This document shows, one piece after another, positions 33,621 to 45,599 of a stretch of DNA of 64,000 nucleotides. The DNA comes from Diplocarpon mali. Its lineage: Eukaryota > Ascomycota > Leotiomycetes > Helotiales > Drepanopezizaceae. Location of the stretch: assembly GCA_024741835.1 (NCBI GenBank), contig JAENRP010000050.1, positions 84,330-148,329 of the forward strand. The letters run 5' to 3'. Position numbers and translations under genes: made by a program. The notes beneath the pieces were generated by a model. That model saw only the letters and a program-made list of their open reading frames with translations. It was not told where the DNA came from and did no database searches. Position 1 is the stretch's first letter. Every line of letters starts with the position of its first letter.

Positions 33621-34671
33621 TGTCTGACTGTCTTTGCTGCTTTCGGTCTCTTTCTATCTGCCTCTCTGCCTCTCTGCCTCTGGCTCTTCCCGACTTTCTA
33701 CCTGTCACAACCCGACTCCCCGGCTCCACTGCTCGCGGCCCCGGGGAACTGGACAGGAAGACCTGCAGTGGGTCGGTCGCCGGTAGAAGGGCAGCGCGCG
33801 GTCAGGGTGGGTGTTCTAGGCACGGAAAAATAAGGCGTGAGCAGCGAAATGGAGATGAGACTGTGGAGCGCTCCCTTTTTCGTTCTAATTTCGAGTACCG
33901 TAGATCAAGACCAAGGCAGGAGAGGTCCGCTGGAAAGTCTGAATTCTGACTATCTACACAGTGCTTCGCCTTGTCGCAGGTCAAACATGCTTCACGGTAG
34001 CGCGTGTGCAAGGTTGGGTTCTCAGTGTGTTGGAAAAGGTTAAATCAACCCTCACTTGGTGTCTGTTTGACCGACAAAGTACAAGTACTCTTCGCGAGCC
34101 GGCCGCTTTACCCCTTAATATTTTTCATGCTCTCCAAGTCTGCACTACCTTGGCTGTACATGAAATTTTCGAATTGTTTGTTTTTCCGAGTGCAGCGACT
34201 CGTTTATCCGGCCGCTTGGCCTTCGGCATTTGATGTTTCGAAGTATCGTGTATATTCTTCGTTCCTCGCTAGTGGAAAGCTATTCGGTAGGGTTTTTTTC
34301 TGGATCCACCGAACCATGCGGTGAAAAGGGAGTCTCGCATCGCTTCTTCTGCTCAGGGGTAGGCAAGTAAACAGATAGATGAAGAAATGAATCAAGGAGA
34401 CGGAACCGGGCTGATCAAAGTGCACGCTGCATCAGTCGAGCAAACCATGCTTTTACTTCGTCGCAGGCCAAATAAACACCACCCGAAATATAACATAACC
34501 TTGTGGAGCCAGATTAAAGCCTCCGCCTGGTAAATGACGCTGATGTGGTGGTTGTTGGGCCTGCGACGAAGTAAGTAGGTAGGTAAGCAGGTAAGGGTAG
34601 GGCAATATGGCGGAAACACGACAGAGGAAGGTGGTCGAGCCGCTACTGCTGGACAAATCTAGAGAGAGGTG

Positions 34672-34750
34672 TATGTGTACATACGTATACATATATGTAT
34701 GAACATCTATCTAGGTCTATGTATACATACGTCCACATATATGTATAACG
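34672..34750. repeat. Duplicated TA-rich palindromic segment
   Basis: Two imperfect copies of about 33 bp start at 34672 and 34718. Each contains ACATACGT followed by ACATATATGTAT, and each is itself partly palindromic. Confidence 0.7.
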
Positions 34751-35599
34751 TGTTTATACACATCGATATACCTACAGTCCTTACATCATCAAGGCCTTGT
34801 GTTTGGGTGGTCGGAAGAAACAGCGCTGCGTAGACATACTTGCAGGCATCGGATAGTTGGGATCCGATATTCATACTCCTCACCTTCATCCTGGCGTTGG
34901 AACTCTTCTATATCCTATCCTATCCCCGGGTATCCTAGATCCCTACCTACCCTGTTCCGTATTCTCTGCTTCCAAGGCCCAACCTCCCGTCGTGTGTTCC
35001 GCCGTCGTGTTTTCCGCCGTCTTGTTTACCTGCTCGCCTCGCTTCAGCTGTAAGCCTAGTTCTCTCCAGCTCTACACAATACTTCCGATTCATCCCAGAC
35101 ACTCTGCCCTACACGGACTACCTAATACGATTGCCGGTTAGCCGAACTGCCATACCTACATAGAATCGGACGCAGAACCAGAATCAGAATTAGGACTTCG
35201 GTCCAGGGCTAGATCACGATTTAGGCTTTTTCTCGGCTGATCACGTGGCCCACCAGCGCCAGCTCCACAACAGCAGTAGCGCCAAGAACAACACCATTGG
35301 AAGAGGTGCAGGTGCAAGTGCAAGTGCAAATGCTTGCTCTGGCCTCGCGCCTTTCCCACCTCAGGGCAACTCAAAACATCGCAACCATCTCAACTATCCA
35401 CGCCGCACGCAGATGATAATCCAGGCCAACCATTAATCACCGTCTCGCACGACCTTCCGATACGCCCTCTCCATATAATCTATTGATGAGAAGTGCTTGG
35501 ATATTGGGCCCGAACCAGGCGGATTGACCGACCGTCGAGGCCTGGAGCCACACCGAGGCGGAGACGACGACGCGGCACCGCACTGAGATATCCGAAGAA

Positions 35600-37920
35600 A
35601 TGGCTGGCCCTGAACATCGGGACTCGATGTTTGGAGTCGAGGCGAGACTGTCGACTCGCTCGCCCCTCCCGCCTCCACACCAGACTGGCTACGATGACGA
35701 CTCGGACGATGATTATGACCTGCAGGCCATGGGCATTTCAGATGGCTTCCGTCCTCAGGGTGCGACGGACACAGCGAGCCACCACCGGATGCCGTCTGGC
35801 GCGTCACAACGCAGCACGCCGGGGCCGAGGACTCCTCCCCCTCGACCATCGAGTATGACCAAGCCTCGTGCCGTCGATTCTTTTGCGCTGCGGCACGACG
35901 GGGGCATGGGGGCCGATCTGCGGAGGAGCTCGACAGTCGCATCCAGCTATAATGCCGCGCCGACCCGATCTTCGAGCGTGTCCACAGACGTGCCGTACAT
36001 GAGACCGGAAAGCCCATATCGGGGCCCTTCGGGGCCATCACATCCATACCAGATGTACCCCCAGGAATCACGACTGGCGAGGACGGCGAGCATAGCGACG
36101 ACCGCGACGGGTCCAGCCCCGGAGAGGCCTTATAATGGCCCTGGTGGCCCGACCCACCCCTACGGAATGTATCCTCAGAATACTGTCCCAGAAGCAGAGA
36201 CCGAGACGGCGGGCGAGATGATTCCACCCGTCCCAGTCGGGTTTCCCGGGCTGAATAATGATTACCATCGACGACTTGGTCCGGAGGGGGAAGAGATTGC
36301 GGATATCATCGGCCCCGATGGACACACGGAGCAGCTTCCTCCTTACACCAAATACCCGGACGAAGCTCTTGCTCGGAAAACCAGGCCGACAGTAACGATA
36401 CCTGTAGCAGGTGCTGGTGGCATGGGGCTGGCAACTCGGAATCCCGAATTTTCGTCGAGAGAAGATCTCGTTTCGCCATCTCGGCAATCGATACGCAGTG
36501 CTCTGTCCGATCGTAGCAATCATCACGTCAACATGGCTGCCGCGGCCACCATGTCGGAGAAAGGCGAGTTGAAGAAATGGCAGAAGGCGGTGCGGAGGAA
36601 ATTGTGCGGTGTTGTCCCTGTGTGGGTTCTGGTGCTCGTCGGTCTGATGTTCGTGTTGTTTGGAATCGTTCTCGGAACGGTACTGGCTCTCTTGAATCCG
36701 AAAGATGACGCTCCCAAGTACAACAAAAATCCTCCGGGAAGGAACCCGTAAGTCCCTCGAGGCTCGCTAATTCGAGCTGTGCTGACTTTGTACCAGTGAA
36801 AGCCTCATTGTTACAACGATGACCACGACTTTCGATGCTACTCTTCTCAGTGCCTCCCCTTCCGGTGTGCCGGATCTTCCTACCGGCACCTTTGTTCTAC
36901 CAATCTCGGCGCCGTCGGCTATTCAGAACAGCTGTCTAAGCGACACTGCGCAAAGTTCTGCTTGGATCTGCTCAATACCATTCAGCTCCTACGCGATTGT
37001 GGTGAATTCTATCGACGATGCACCGAACGAGCTTACAAACAACGAAGCCAGCTTGATCCTGGGCAACGAGACGCTCGATGAATTCTACGCCTATGGCACG
37101 CAACCTCCTGTCATCAACCAAAACCAGGTGCTAAATCTTGTTACTGATTCGCAAGAGCCTGAGAAAGGACCGGCCTGGTTCTTCGAGGTGGCGTACAACA
37201 AAGTTGTAATCTTACCCGAAGCGTCTCTAGCCAGGCCGGTCAATGGCAAGCGAGATGACGGGGAGAAGGAATATAGCTCTGGAGGATTCATGCACAAGAA
37301 GAATGTTGTCAAACCAGGAGACATGCCTTGGTTCTGTTACTGGAACGGAACGCTGCTAGAGGCTTTCATATATGTAAGTTGCCTCTAGGTCCGGCCCAAG
37401 CCTGTCACGTCAAATCAACTACTAAAGATCGTCAGGTAAACCTCACCAGTAGCGCAGGCCAGGCGTCTTCCTCTTCAGCCCCCGCAACTGTTATTGCCTC
37501 AACAACCGCACCATACGGCGCTGCGCCTACAGGAAGCGCTTCTCTATCGGGCTTTTCGGGCTCCTACCGTTCATCTGCTTCCAATCAGTTTGGCTTGCCC
37601 CCTGCCTTTCCGAAGGTGCTGAAAATAGAGGAACGCCGCGTTCCAGACCCTCTTGCCATACCTCCATACTGTAAGCCCTCTGCCCGCTCCTCTTGAGCCC
37701 GCCTAACATTGTAACAGGCGTCCAGCACCAAATCGACGACGACGGGGCCGCTCAACCGGTCTTGAACAGCACCAACCAACCCATCGTCATCTACCTCAAC
37801 GAAAGCGAATCTACGACCATCTCGCAGCTGGAAACCCGCGGCTCCGTTGACCTAGACATCGTTCCCGCGAAGAGGCAGGAGATGCCATCGAGCTGTGGGT
37901 GCGTGTGGTTGTGGACGTGA
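35600..37920 (+). CDS. Large single-pass membrane protein, DUF7820-like
   Basis: Exons 35600-36747, 36797-37373, 37436-37670 and 37718-37920 encode about 720 residues. The first 330 residues are low complexity, rich in S, P, T, Y and R, with repeated PxxPYxGPxGPxHPYxMYPQ-like motifs, and are probably cytoplasmic. One strong transmembrane helix (WVLVLVGLMFVLFGIVLGTVLALL) lies at about 340-363, after basic residues. The remainder is a folded, probably extracellular or luminal domain with several cysteines, N-glycosylation sequons and a Ser/Thr-rich insert, ending CGCVWLWT. This arrangement resembles fungal proteins annotated as DUF7820; the domain name is from memory and should be checked. The function is unknown; a plasma-membrane or cell-wall role is a guess. 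All three introns are short and keep frame. Confidence 0.8.
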
Positions 37921-40142
37921 CCTTCATTTATATTCTGATCTCGCTTCGGTGTTTATGTAGATGCTGGCGTCTGGATTATTCGGAGGTGTTGGGGGGCGCG
38001 GCAAGCTTATTCCAGCTCTGCGTTGGCGTTTGGGTCATCTCTTTCCTGGGTCTAGGGTCTACGGGATAGGGGACAAGAACGTGATCTTTGGTGTTTGTGT
38101 TTGATTCTGGGAGGCTTCGGGACCCACTGGCTGGAAATCGCGGCCAGGGAATGTTGTCCATACTCTGTTGCGCTGTCCCTGGTGTAAATGGAGAAAAATA
38201 GGAACGGGGTGTCAAAAGGCTTTGTCCGAGCGGACTGTGGTACGCGTATTTGATCGACACCATGGGTAGGGTAAAGGAATATCAGGAGGAAGGTTAGAAA
38301 TGGAATCTTAGGAGGGATAGGAAAGGAAGAGAAGAGAAGGGGGAGGGGGAGGGTATCTGATTGATCTCCATGTCAATATCAGTGTCGATATCTATGTCGA
38401 TAACAATGACCTTTTGTTTAGCAGTGTTGACGTTGTCAATGAATACCGCACTATATATACCCTCTGACCTTGAAAAGCCAGCCAGCTTTCTAGCGCCAGA
38501 ACTAGCGCGGAAATCATGACACAACATCAAAAATCGGCCCATCCGCGCCGCTGCTTCTAAGCAATCTTCCCGCTGCATGCGAGTCGGACGTGGAGCACCC
38601 ACGCAACCAGGGTGTCGAGGAAGTACTGTTCGAGGAGTGATTTGACAATAAAGTTGGAATCTCATTGGAAATCTGGGAATACTCCTACAAATACTCCGGA
38701 CGATGAAAAGTCGCCGCATCACCAGGGGAAGAGCGATGAGAAGAGCAGAGCCCAGCAATGGGGCGAAGCACGACAGAGGATAGTCTGTTCTCTCTGCCGG
38801 TCTGCCGGGGGTTGGTACCGTCTTGTCGTCCGCTTGGCTCTATCACCAGCGCACTGATCCACGGTCCCGATCAGCGGCTGGTGAGGAGTGCTGTTCCGGC
38901 CGGCTCGGTTCCCTTGGTTGGTGCTTCCATCCAGGATCTAGCACGGCTTCGTGGGTCGCCAACCGTCGTACTCCTTCAGAGGTGTGCCCTTTGCAGGATA
39001 GCTCTAGCAAGTTGGCTTCGTCTTTTTTCTCTCTCTCTCTCTCTCTCTCTNNNNNNNNNNNNNNNNNNNNNNNNNNNNNNNNNNNNNNNNNNNNNNNNNN
39101 NNNNNNNNNNNNNNNNNNNNNNNNNNNNNNNNNNNNNNNNNNNNNNNNNNNNCTCTCCCTCTCTCTCCCTCTCTCTCCCTCTCTCTCCCTCTCTCTCCCT
39201 CTCTCTCTCTCAGCGAACCCGAGACGGCTCGTCTTGCGCGACAGGTACGGCACAGCGGATGCAGCGCTGGTCACGTACTCGCATCACGCGGAGGGTGACG
39301 CGGGCTCGGTGCTGGTAATGGCGGAGATTGCGCAGATCACGGAGACGATCCAGATCGAGATGGGGCATCTACGGTGATCCTGGGCCAGCAGAGCTCGTAC
39401 GTTGGGTACGCATCGTCGAGCGCTGATTTACGCCTTCCTCGATCTCTTCACACGGGTCAGTGTTGATCTCGCTTCCCCTGAGACTTTCCCGAAGCGAGCT
39501 CGCTTAACAAGTTCCTTGGGGAGTCTTACGGGGTACAAGGAGCTGTGGTCTCGCGCGCGGGTTGGCCAGTGGTGAGTAGGCCGGTAGGTGTGCGTATTCT
39601 CGTGACCTGGCTATGTATTACACGAACAACAGCTTCTCGTGCCCGCCCTTGTCCGCGTACGCTTTGGGGGGGGGGGTTCTTGTCACTTTCTACGCAATCC
39701 TGACTGTGTTGACTGCTGCTGCACAAGAAGCCGGTGTCCCAACGCTCTGTTACCAGTGCGCGGGACGTGGGATGAAGGTGCAAACCGTACGATAACGCAA
39801 CGCACGACCGCAATCACGGCTTCGATGGGTAGTAACACTGAATATCCTCTCTCCAGCGGAGGCTGAGATCCACAGGGGTGACGCGCGTGGTGTGCTCTCA
39901 CGTATCGCAGACCAGGATCCACGCTCGGCAGGATACGCGACCCGCCTTAGCTGATGGAGTTCGGGTGAAGAGAGATAAATGACCCCCAAAGCGAGAATCT
40001 GGAGCCGTCAATCCACAGAGATCCCACGGTCACTGGGGCGCTGCAGAACTCGACATGGATCGGGACAAAGCTATTTCGTGGCGGGTGCTTGTGCACTCAC
40101 AGCTCTATCTAGAAACTGATCCACAAGGTTGGAAGTGCCCAT
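37921..40142. other. Intergenic region with assembly gap
   Basis: No convincing gene was found between the membrane-protein gene and the protease gene, which are convergent. The region contains the CT microsatellite and N run at 39025-39212 and an 11-base G-run at 39666-39676. Confidence 0.5.
39025..39212 (+). repeat. CT microsatellite with 102-base assembly gap
   Basis: A CT dinucleotide run precedes 102 N bases (39051-39152), followed by about six units of a 10-bp CTCTCTCCCT repeat and a further CT run. The gap is probably an uncollapsed or unread part of the same repeat, so its true length is unknown. Confidence 0.9.
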
Positions 40143-41428
40143 CTACGCTTTGTATTCCCCTTTCAGCTTCCCAAAGCCGATCCGCGGCTTATAGTCAGCC
40201 AAATCGAACGCACCAAAGTCCCACACCGAGTACCTGTGGTGCAGGAGGGCCGTTCCAAAGAGCCCGAACCCCCAGATCTCGCTCGAGTCGAATGGTGGGT
40301 AGCAGTTGTCCTGGCTGTTGGCGAACCCAGGCCTTGCAAGCTCATCTCCTGTGAGTGTGATCGTGTACCGGTCGTCGTCCGTTTGCCAGTCGCCAAAGTC
40401 AAACGAGACAGACCACGAGGCGTTGAACTCGGTACACAAGGGACGGTGCGCACCGCTGAAGATTGCGGTATAGTTCATCCCGATGGAGTCGTAGACGCTC
40501 TCGATCAACTCCGGGGGGATCTTGATGCTCCCTCCCGCCCCGGTGTCGAACACAGCTCTTCCGTCGGTGACCCATAGTTTGTTCGTCGTGTTGGAGCCGC
40601 CAAAGCTACCAGAGACAGTCTTCCAAGGCGTGCGCCAGACTTCCATGGTGCTCTCTTCCCTGAGAGGGATCCAGGTCAGATTCCCATCGACATACTCGTC
40701 TTCCTTTGAGCCTCCCAGGGTGAGTTCTCCTGCAGGTGAATCGCCGGTAGTCGAGAACTCCTTTCCGTAATAGATTCCAAATCGAGGCAAGCTGACTAAT
40801 CTCTTCTGCAGGAGGGTCTCGAACAAGGTCGTCGTATTGGTGGCAGCAATCGCGCTGAAAGCTAGACCAAGGAAACCATCTGCTGAGACGAAACGCCACG
40901 AGGTTTCGGCGACCGAGAGGAATGTCTGCTGCCACGAAAGCGTAGAATTGCACGCGGCGAGGGTGAAGACATCTGTCGAAGCATCGCCAGCTACTTTGTC
41001 GGAGGGGGTGGAGTATTGGATTTCCTCGTATGGACCCTGTTGGATCGAAGTTGAGGACTCTGAGGAGTTATAGCCGACTCGGGCGTAGCTGCGAACATTG
41101 TTTTAGCCCCGAAAAAACATCACGTCCAATAGAGACTTCTCATACCCGCTCCCATTGACGCAAGTTGTAGAAGCGCATTGCTCATTTGCGATCCAGGTAG
41201 ACGCAGAGCCCGTATCGAAGAAGAGACGGTATGTGGAAGCTGGGGTGCCGACGTCGAGCTCAACCGAGGCCTATCTCCGCAGTCAGAAGCCCGTCCTGAT
41301 ACGACGGGTTCGATGGAGCTCACATATGAGTTGTCGAAGATGATGGGAAGGTCGAAAGTCGCAGCGCCGACAAGCGAGTGACTGGCTAGCGCCAAGACGG
41401 CGACGCTTTTTCGAAGCGATGGAGACAT
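40143..41428 (-). CDS. Secreted pepsin-like aspartic protease
   Basis: Exons 41428-41324, 41270-41146 and 41088-40143 encode about 391 residues. Two catalytic aspartate motifs are visible: FFDTGSAST (Asp about 54) and VFDTGAGGS (Asp about 258). This two-lobed pattern defines the A1 pepsin family. The N-terminus MSPSLRKSVAVLALASHSLVGA is a good signal peptide, and several N-glycosylation sequons are present. An ATG 19 codons upstream (41485) is in frame, but starting there would bury the signal peptide, so 41428 is preferred. No C-terminal GPI signal is seen. The propeptide is short or absent, because the first DTG comes about 30 residues after the signal peptide. The likely role is extracellular protein breakdown. 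Confidence 0.87.
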
Positions 41429-41879
41429 TGTCCAGCGGAAACCTGGGAGACAAGCGAGCGACGAGCGATTCCATACTCCTTCCATCGCTTCTATATAGCA
41501 TTTGCCGCAGCGCCGATTAAGATTTGCGAATCAAGCCGCCTCGTGCCAAGCAAATAGGTCCTTCGAATACGAGAAAGCATGAATCGAACGCTAATTTGGC
41601 TCGGGGCAGGGATTTGGTCCAAAATACGAGCTTTCGCCGCAGTGGCAGCGGAAACTCACAGCAGCTGCCTGGACGGAGACAACATTGCGGGTGGATAGTC
41701 CAGCATTCTGCAAGCCGTACATCGATTGTGTGGGTGGCTGCAGGTTGCCCACGATGCATGGAACGGGGAACGGATCAAGAGCATGTAGCCATATCTTTTG
41801 TTGCCCCCAGAGAAGAGAATCCAGCTTCCGCATAAGAGGGGCAATTCCGTATATTGTGGAGATGCGCTATGTCAACGGA

Positions 41880-42420
41880 GTACCTGTGCACATCCCAAAT
41901 GTTGCGGCCTCGGTTAAAGAAAGGGGCTGCGCTCGCTAGGGCGCGGCTAGTATCAACACAGAAGATGGGGGGCGAAGATAGAAAGAGACTGTTCGTGATT
42001 CCAAATATGTGACATTGCTCTTCGGGAACATCTGGAGTGGGATGAGCTCGCAAAATGACTCTGTCTGATACTTGTTCGTGGAAACACGTCAAGAAGGACA
42101 CGAGCAGCTGGTGACCAGCATCGATTTCCGGATGAGATTCGGGAATCGCGATTCGAAACATGATGCGTAGGACCTACTAATACCTTGGAAATAACGTTGA
42201 CTGAAGGTCGCTTAGCATTGTCAGCAGTCTCACTCGCAAATAAGCTCTCACTTTGAACGCGTCCATTTACTAGTCGGTTCCCTGGGCAGCGCAAGAGGAT
42301 CATCGATGACTCTAGGAGTTCCGAGTCTGCGAATCTGACCCTGCATTCCTCATTCACAATTTCTCCGGCCTCGATCTCTCCCCGCGAAGAGAGGACCTCA
42401 CAGCGTACGCCCGAGTACTA
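41880..42420 (-). pseudogene. Possible exons or gene remnant, unidentified
   Basis: A minus-strand open stretch from about 42418, directly after a possible CTTTAG acceptor, reads YSGVRCEVLSSRGEIEAGE and continues to NVISK at about 42186. A second stretch in another frame reads MFRIAIPESHPEIDAGHQLL onward to HIFGITNS. No clean intron joins the two frames and no family is recognised. It could be a decayed gene, a gene with exons I cannot define, or chance. Confidence 0.2.
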
Positions 42421-43596
42421 AAGGATACGGGTCGGGAAATAGCTACAAGGTAATGTCCCGAGCACGCGTCTCAAACAACCCGTCGTCTTCACTCCGAATA
42501 CTCGCCTCCACGAGTCACGTGGTGCTATGGCCAAGTCCGCGGCAGGCCATGACATCTCCGGTGCATAGCTCTATTTCTGAACCGTCAGTGTTTGCAAAGC
42601 TCTCGTAAGTTTTGGAAACCAGAGGTATCTTGAGCTTGGAGCAATCGACACAGGACTTGCTTGGATGTAAATGGTGTAAGTTTGGTTTCTGTAAAAATTA
42701 AGCAGTGACTTGTTAGTAAAAGGCTGTGATCTTATAGATCGGCCGTGAAGTTTATAAGATATGGTCAAAAAAACCATAATTGAAAGCCGGTAACTAACGC
42801 ATGCACGTGTGAAAGATGGGAAGCAAAACACAACGCGTTGAGCAATAATTGAATCTCGAGTGAGTACTGTAGCTGGGTCAAGTCCCAATAGCATCTAGAA
42901 AGCGAGAATAGTCTTGAATTAGCATCAAAGCTGCGGCGCGTGTTAGCTGCCCGTCGGTTTCCATGGCTCAGGGTGGGAATTATTCACGTCACGTTGATCC
43001 AGAAAGAAACTGGATATGGGGGCAGATCACAAGAACCAGATCAGAATCGCACAAGAGAATGTGAGTTATGAGCGAGAGCATGAGAAGACTTTCCGAAATA
43101 GCCATGCAAGAGTTATCTAGGAAGTCCTGTCGCATCCCAGAAGGGAACGCTGATAGAGACTAAGGGCGAGTGTCGGCATTCTCGCTTCCTGGGAGAGAAA
43201 AAGCTAGGTACATTACAGAACCAGTTGTAAGTTATTGCAGATCTAGATGGCGTAGCGCATAGGTTGAGTAACTCTCGTTCAAGCGCGGGCACATTCGTAT
43301 GCTGTCTGACAAGATGGTATGCCTGATGGGGTCGCTGTGACTAGTGACGGATTACCTGTAACCAGGCCAAAAAGATTTCGCGCCGAAGCAATTCGGCCCG
43401 AACCCTTTGCCGTTTTGGTTCAATTCTCTTAAGGAGGGGGAAGGGAGTGAGCGGTTCTACATATTCATTTTTTTGCAATTGTTTGATGAATATGCTTCCA
43501 ACGCTTTTGTTTTTGTTTTGGCTCCACGATGGCGGCTCGCTTAGCAACTAACGAGGAGGCGAGGTAGGTACAGGTAAAGCAATCCCGGTGGCACCA

Positions 43597-43920
43597 TTAG
43601 GCTGAATAATACCAGGCGAGCTTGATAGAGCCTACTTCGCACGTTGGTGTGGGGGTTGAAATCTTGAGATCGAGAATCTTCCGCAACCTACATTCTACTC
43701 TCCCGCTCAGAAGCTCAACCACAACCGCAATCATGGATGGAGCCTCCGAGTACATGCGCAGCAAGGGATCCAGTACGTAAAGATCCGGTAGGCCTTCTTT
43801 CGTAGATTTCTCTGTCATACGTGTCCATGGACATCGTGAGCGGCGGCAATCGTGAGCGCGTGTTGGACAAGCTCTTCATGCTCCTCACTCTCCGAGCCAA
43901 CACCCAAGACTACGAGCTTA
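43597..43920 (-). pseudogene. Decayed protein-gene fragment, unidentified
   Basis: A minus-strand frame reads KLVVLGVGSESEEHEELVQH and stops at a TGA near 43818. A shifted frame continues with EGLPDLYVLDPLLRMYSEAP and ends at LAWYYSA (stop at 43597). The two parts read like one protein separated by a frame break or a very small intron. No 5' end was found and no family is recognised. Confidence 0.25.
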
Positions 43921-44387
43921 GAGGGACAAGAGCATAGTTATACACAAGACGCCGTTGCACCACCGTACTTAGGGTAGTTTATATAACCAGGGATATAGGC
44001 CAACCTAGTCGGGAAAAATCAGCATCCCGAGGGCGACCTCGCCGACAGGAAGGCTGCCGTGAGATCTTCCTAGTCCGATAGTTCCAAGTAACCGAGTGCA
44101 TCTGACACGTTGACAGGAGGCCAAGCAACTTTACAACGCAGCGCTGGGCTGGAAGGGAGAAGGGGAGTCGAAGAGAGACGAGAAGGAGAGACGGGTCGAG
44201 TTGGGGAGGTTGACCGCGGTGAAGGGAGAGGGTGGAGGGGAAGAGAAGGACCGTGACGAGCAGATTCGACACAAAGCAAAGCAGCGCACGACACAGCACT
44301 TGCACACACAACCATGACCCGAAACAGGACTTAGGCAGAAACGTAATATTCTCTCATATCTATCACCATCGTCACCACCACTATCTC

Positions 44388-45599
44388 CTAAACCCTCCCG
44401 TAGACAAAAATCTCAATCACCTCGCCGCCTGCGCCAAGCACCGGCAGATCCACCCTACAGCTCTCCCTCACCACCCAACGCTGTTGGGCCATCAACTCAA
44501 AAAATACGGCTTCGCTCTCGTGCCGAACTTTCATCGCCAGCAAGACTGTTAGCTGTGGGTTACCGTGAGATAGATGGCCGAGCGTGGCGATGAGGGAGGG
44601 CACAACATCCGGGTTGTAGGTGCAATCCGCGACAAGAACGAGGTTCCAAGATATGGAGGCGATGGCGAGGGGGAGCGGCAGGGACCAGTCGAGGACTTGG
44701 TGGGTTGGGATTGTGACGTTCGAGAGTGGTGGTGAGGGGGCTCCATTTGGTAAGGAGGTCGAGAGACCGTCTGCTTCAGGGGAATCCTGATCCCGACTTT
44801 CCAAGTCTGCAGCGAGCACTCGGGCTGTCGGAGAAAAGCTTGACAGATTCTGCGCAAGGATATCCGACGCCTCGTCGAGGTCTGTTAACACGATTTTCGA
44901 TACATGGTGCAATCCAAGCCTCGAAAGCGTAATCCCCACAATCCCGCACCCAGCGCCCAGTTCCAGCACCTTCAAGTCTTCCTCTGCGAGCTTCCCTCTG
45001 AGGATGGGTAGGTCTGTTCCAGGCTCACGGCAAAGTCTCGTAAGGTAAGCTGACAGCACGAGGCCAGCATCCCTGCGGAAAGATCAGCGAAAAGAATGAG
45101 CGGGACTCACCTGGGCATACCATATGTGCCTGGCGATAGACTCACCCGTCTCTTCCCAGACATAGAGTTCTGGACCAGATGTTCTGTTGAAGACGCGTTC
45201 GCACACCCCGTTGACGAATAGCGGTCCACTGACACCAACTACCCTCCCTGTCTCTGGACTGTTTTGACTACCTGGATTTCTGGGAAGGATATCTTGCCAG
45301 TTATCTACCCTGATACCGGTATCTTTGGCATGGATGCACATCTTGGAACCCTCCCTAATCTGCATCGCCTGTTTGCCAACCGGGATTTCAATGGATAGGC
45401 CTCTATGCCCATACGTTCCATTCCATACGTATTCCGTAGGTGAGGCAATCCTACCTCCATGGCTATCGGCAAGGGTGACGAGAAGCGGGATGGAGGTCGC
45501 GAGAAAAGAGTCTCCAAGGTCAGTGGTTATGGTCACCACGGCGCGGAGTCTGCCTGGCTGAGAGAAACGCGGGACCTTGAGGAAGCGAATGTAGTGCAT
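44388..45599 (-). CDS. METTL21-like protein lysine methyltransferase
   Basis: Exons 45599-45121 and 45072-44388 encode 387 residues. The 48-bp intron (GTATGC donor, CCGCAG acceptor) splits a tryptophan codon to give HIWDAGLVLSAYL, a family hallmark; the more obvious GTGAGT donor ten bases on would break the frame. The C-terminal half is a class I SAM methyltransferase: motif I VLELGAGCGIVG at about residues 195-206, the acidic loop TDLDEA, and the substrate-side motif LVADCTYNPD. Members of this group (METTL21A/D, yeast Efm6) methylate lysines of translation factors or chaperones. The N-terminal 150 residues have no clear match to me but are conserved-looking (FLKVPRFSQPGRLRAVVTIT). The exact substrate is unknown. 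Confidence 0.83.

Larger units (their letters stand above)
30203..35599. other. 5.4-kb gene-free, repeat-rich region
   Basis: No open frame looks like a real gene. The first part should hold the HMG-CoA synthase promoter and the last part the promoter and leader of the membrane-protein gene at 35600. Inside are G- and T-runs at about 30650-30720, the 29-bp tandem repeat at 31032, GGGGTCTGCCG-type short repeats at about 32838-32872, a CTT/CTC tract at about 33551-33620, GGTA repeats near 34570-34590 and a duplicated TA-rich palindromic segment at 34672-34750. Confidence 0.5.
41429..44387. other. 3-kb region with possible decayed coding fragments
   Basis: No intact gene was recognised. Two minus-strand segments look coding by composition (about 41880-42420 and 43597-43920) and are listed separately with low confidence. 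The rest shows nothing recognisable. Confidence 0.4.

Noticed and set aside
33386..33949. 187-codon frame in the CTT-rich tract
   Set aside because: Made almost entirely of simple-sequence Ser/Phe/Leu runs from the triplet repeat.
35433..36227. 264-codon minus-strand frame
   Set aside because: Antisense to the well-supported first exon of the membrane-protein gene; low-complexity sequence only.
45109..45116. GTGAGT donor in the METTL21-like gene
   Set aside because: Stronger-looking than GTATGC at 45120, but its use breaks the frame and loses the WDAGLVLSAYL join.
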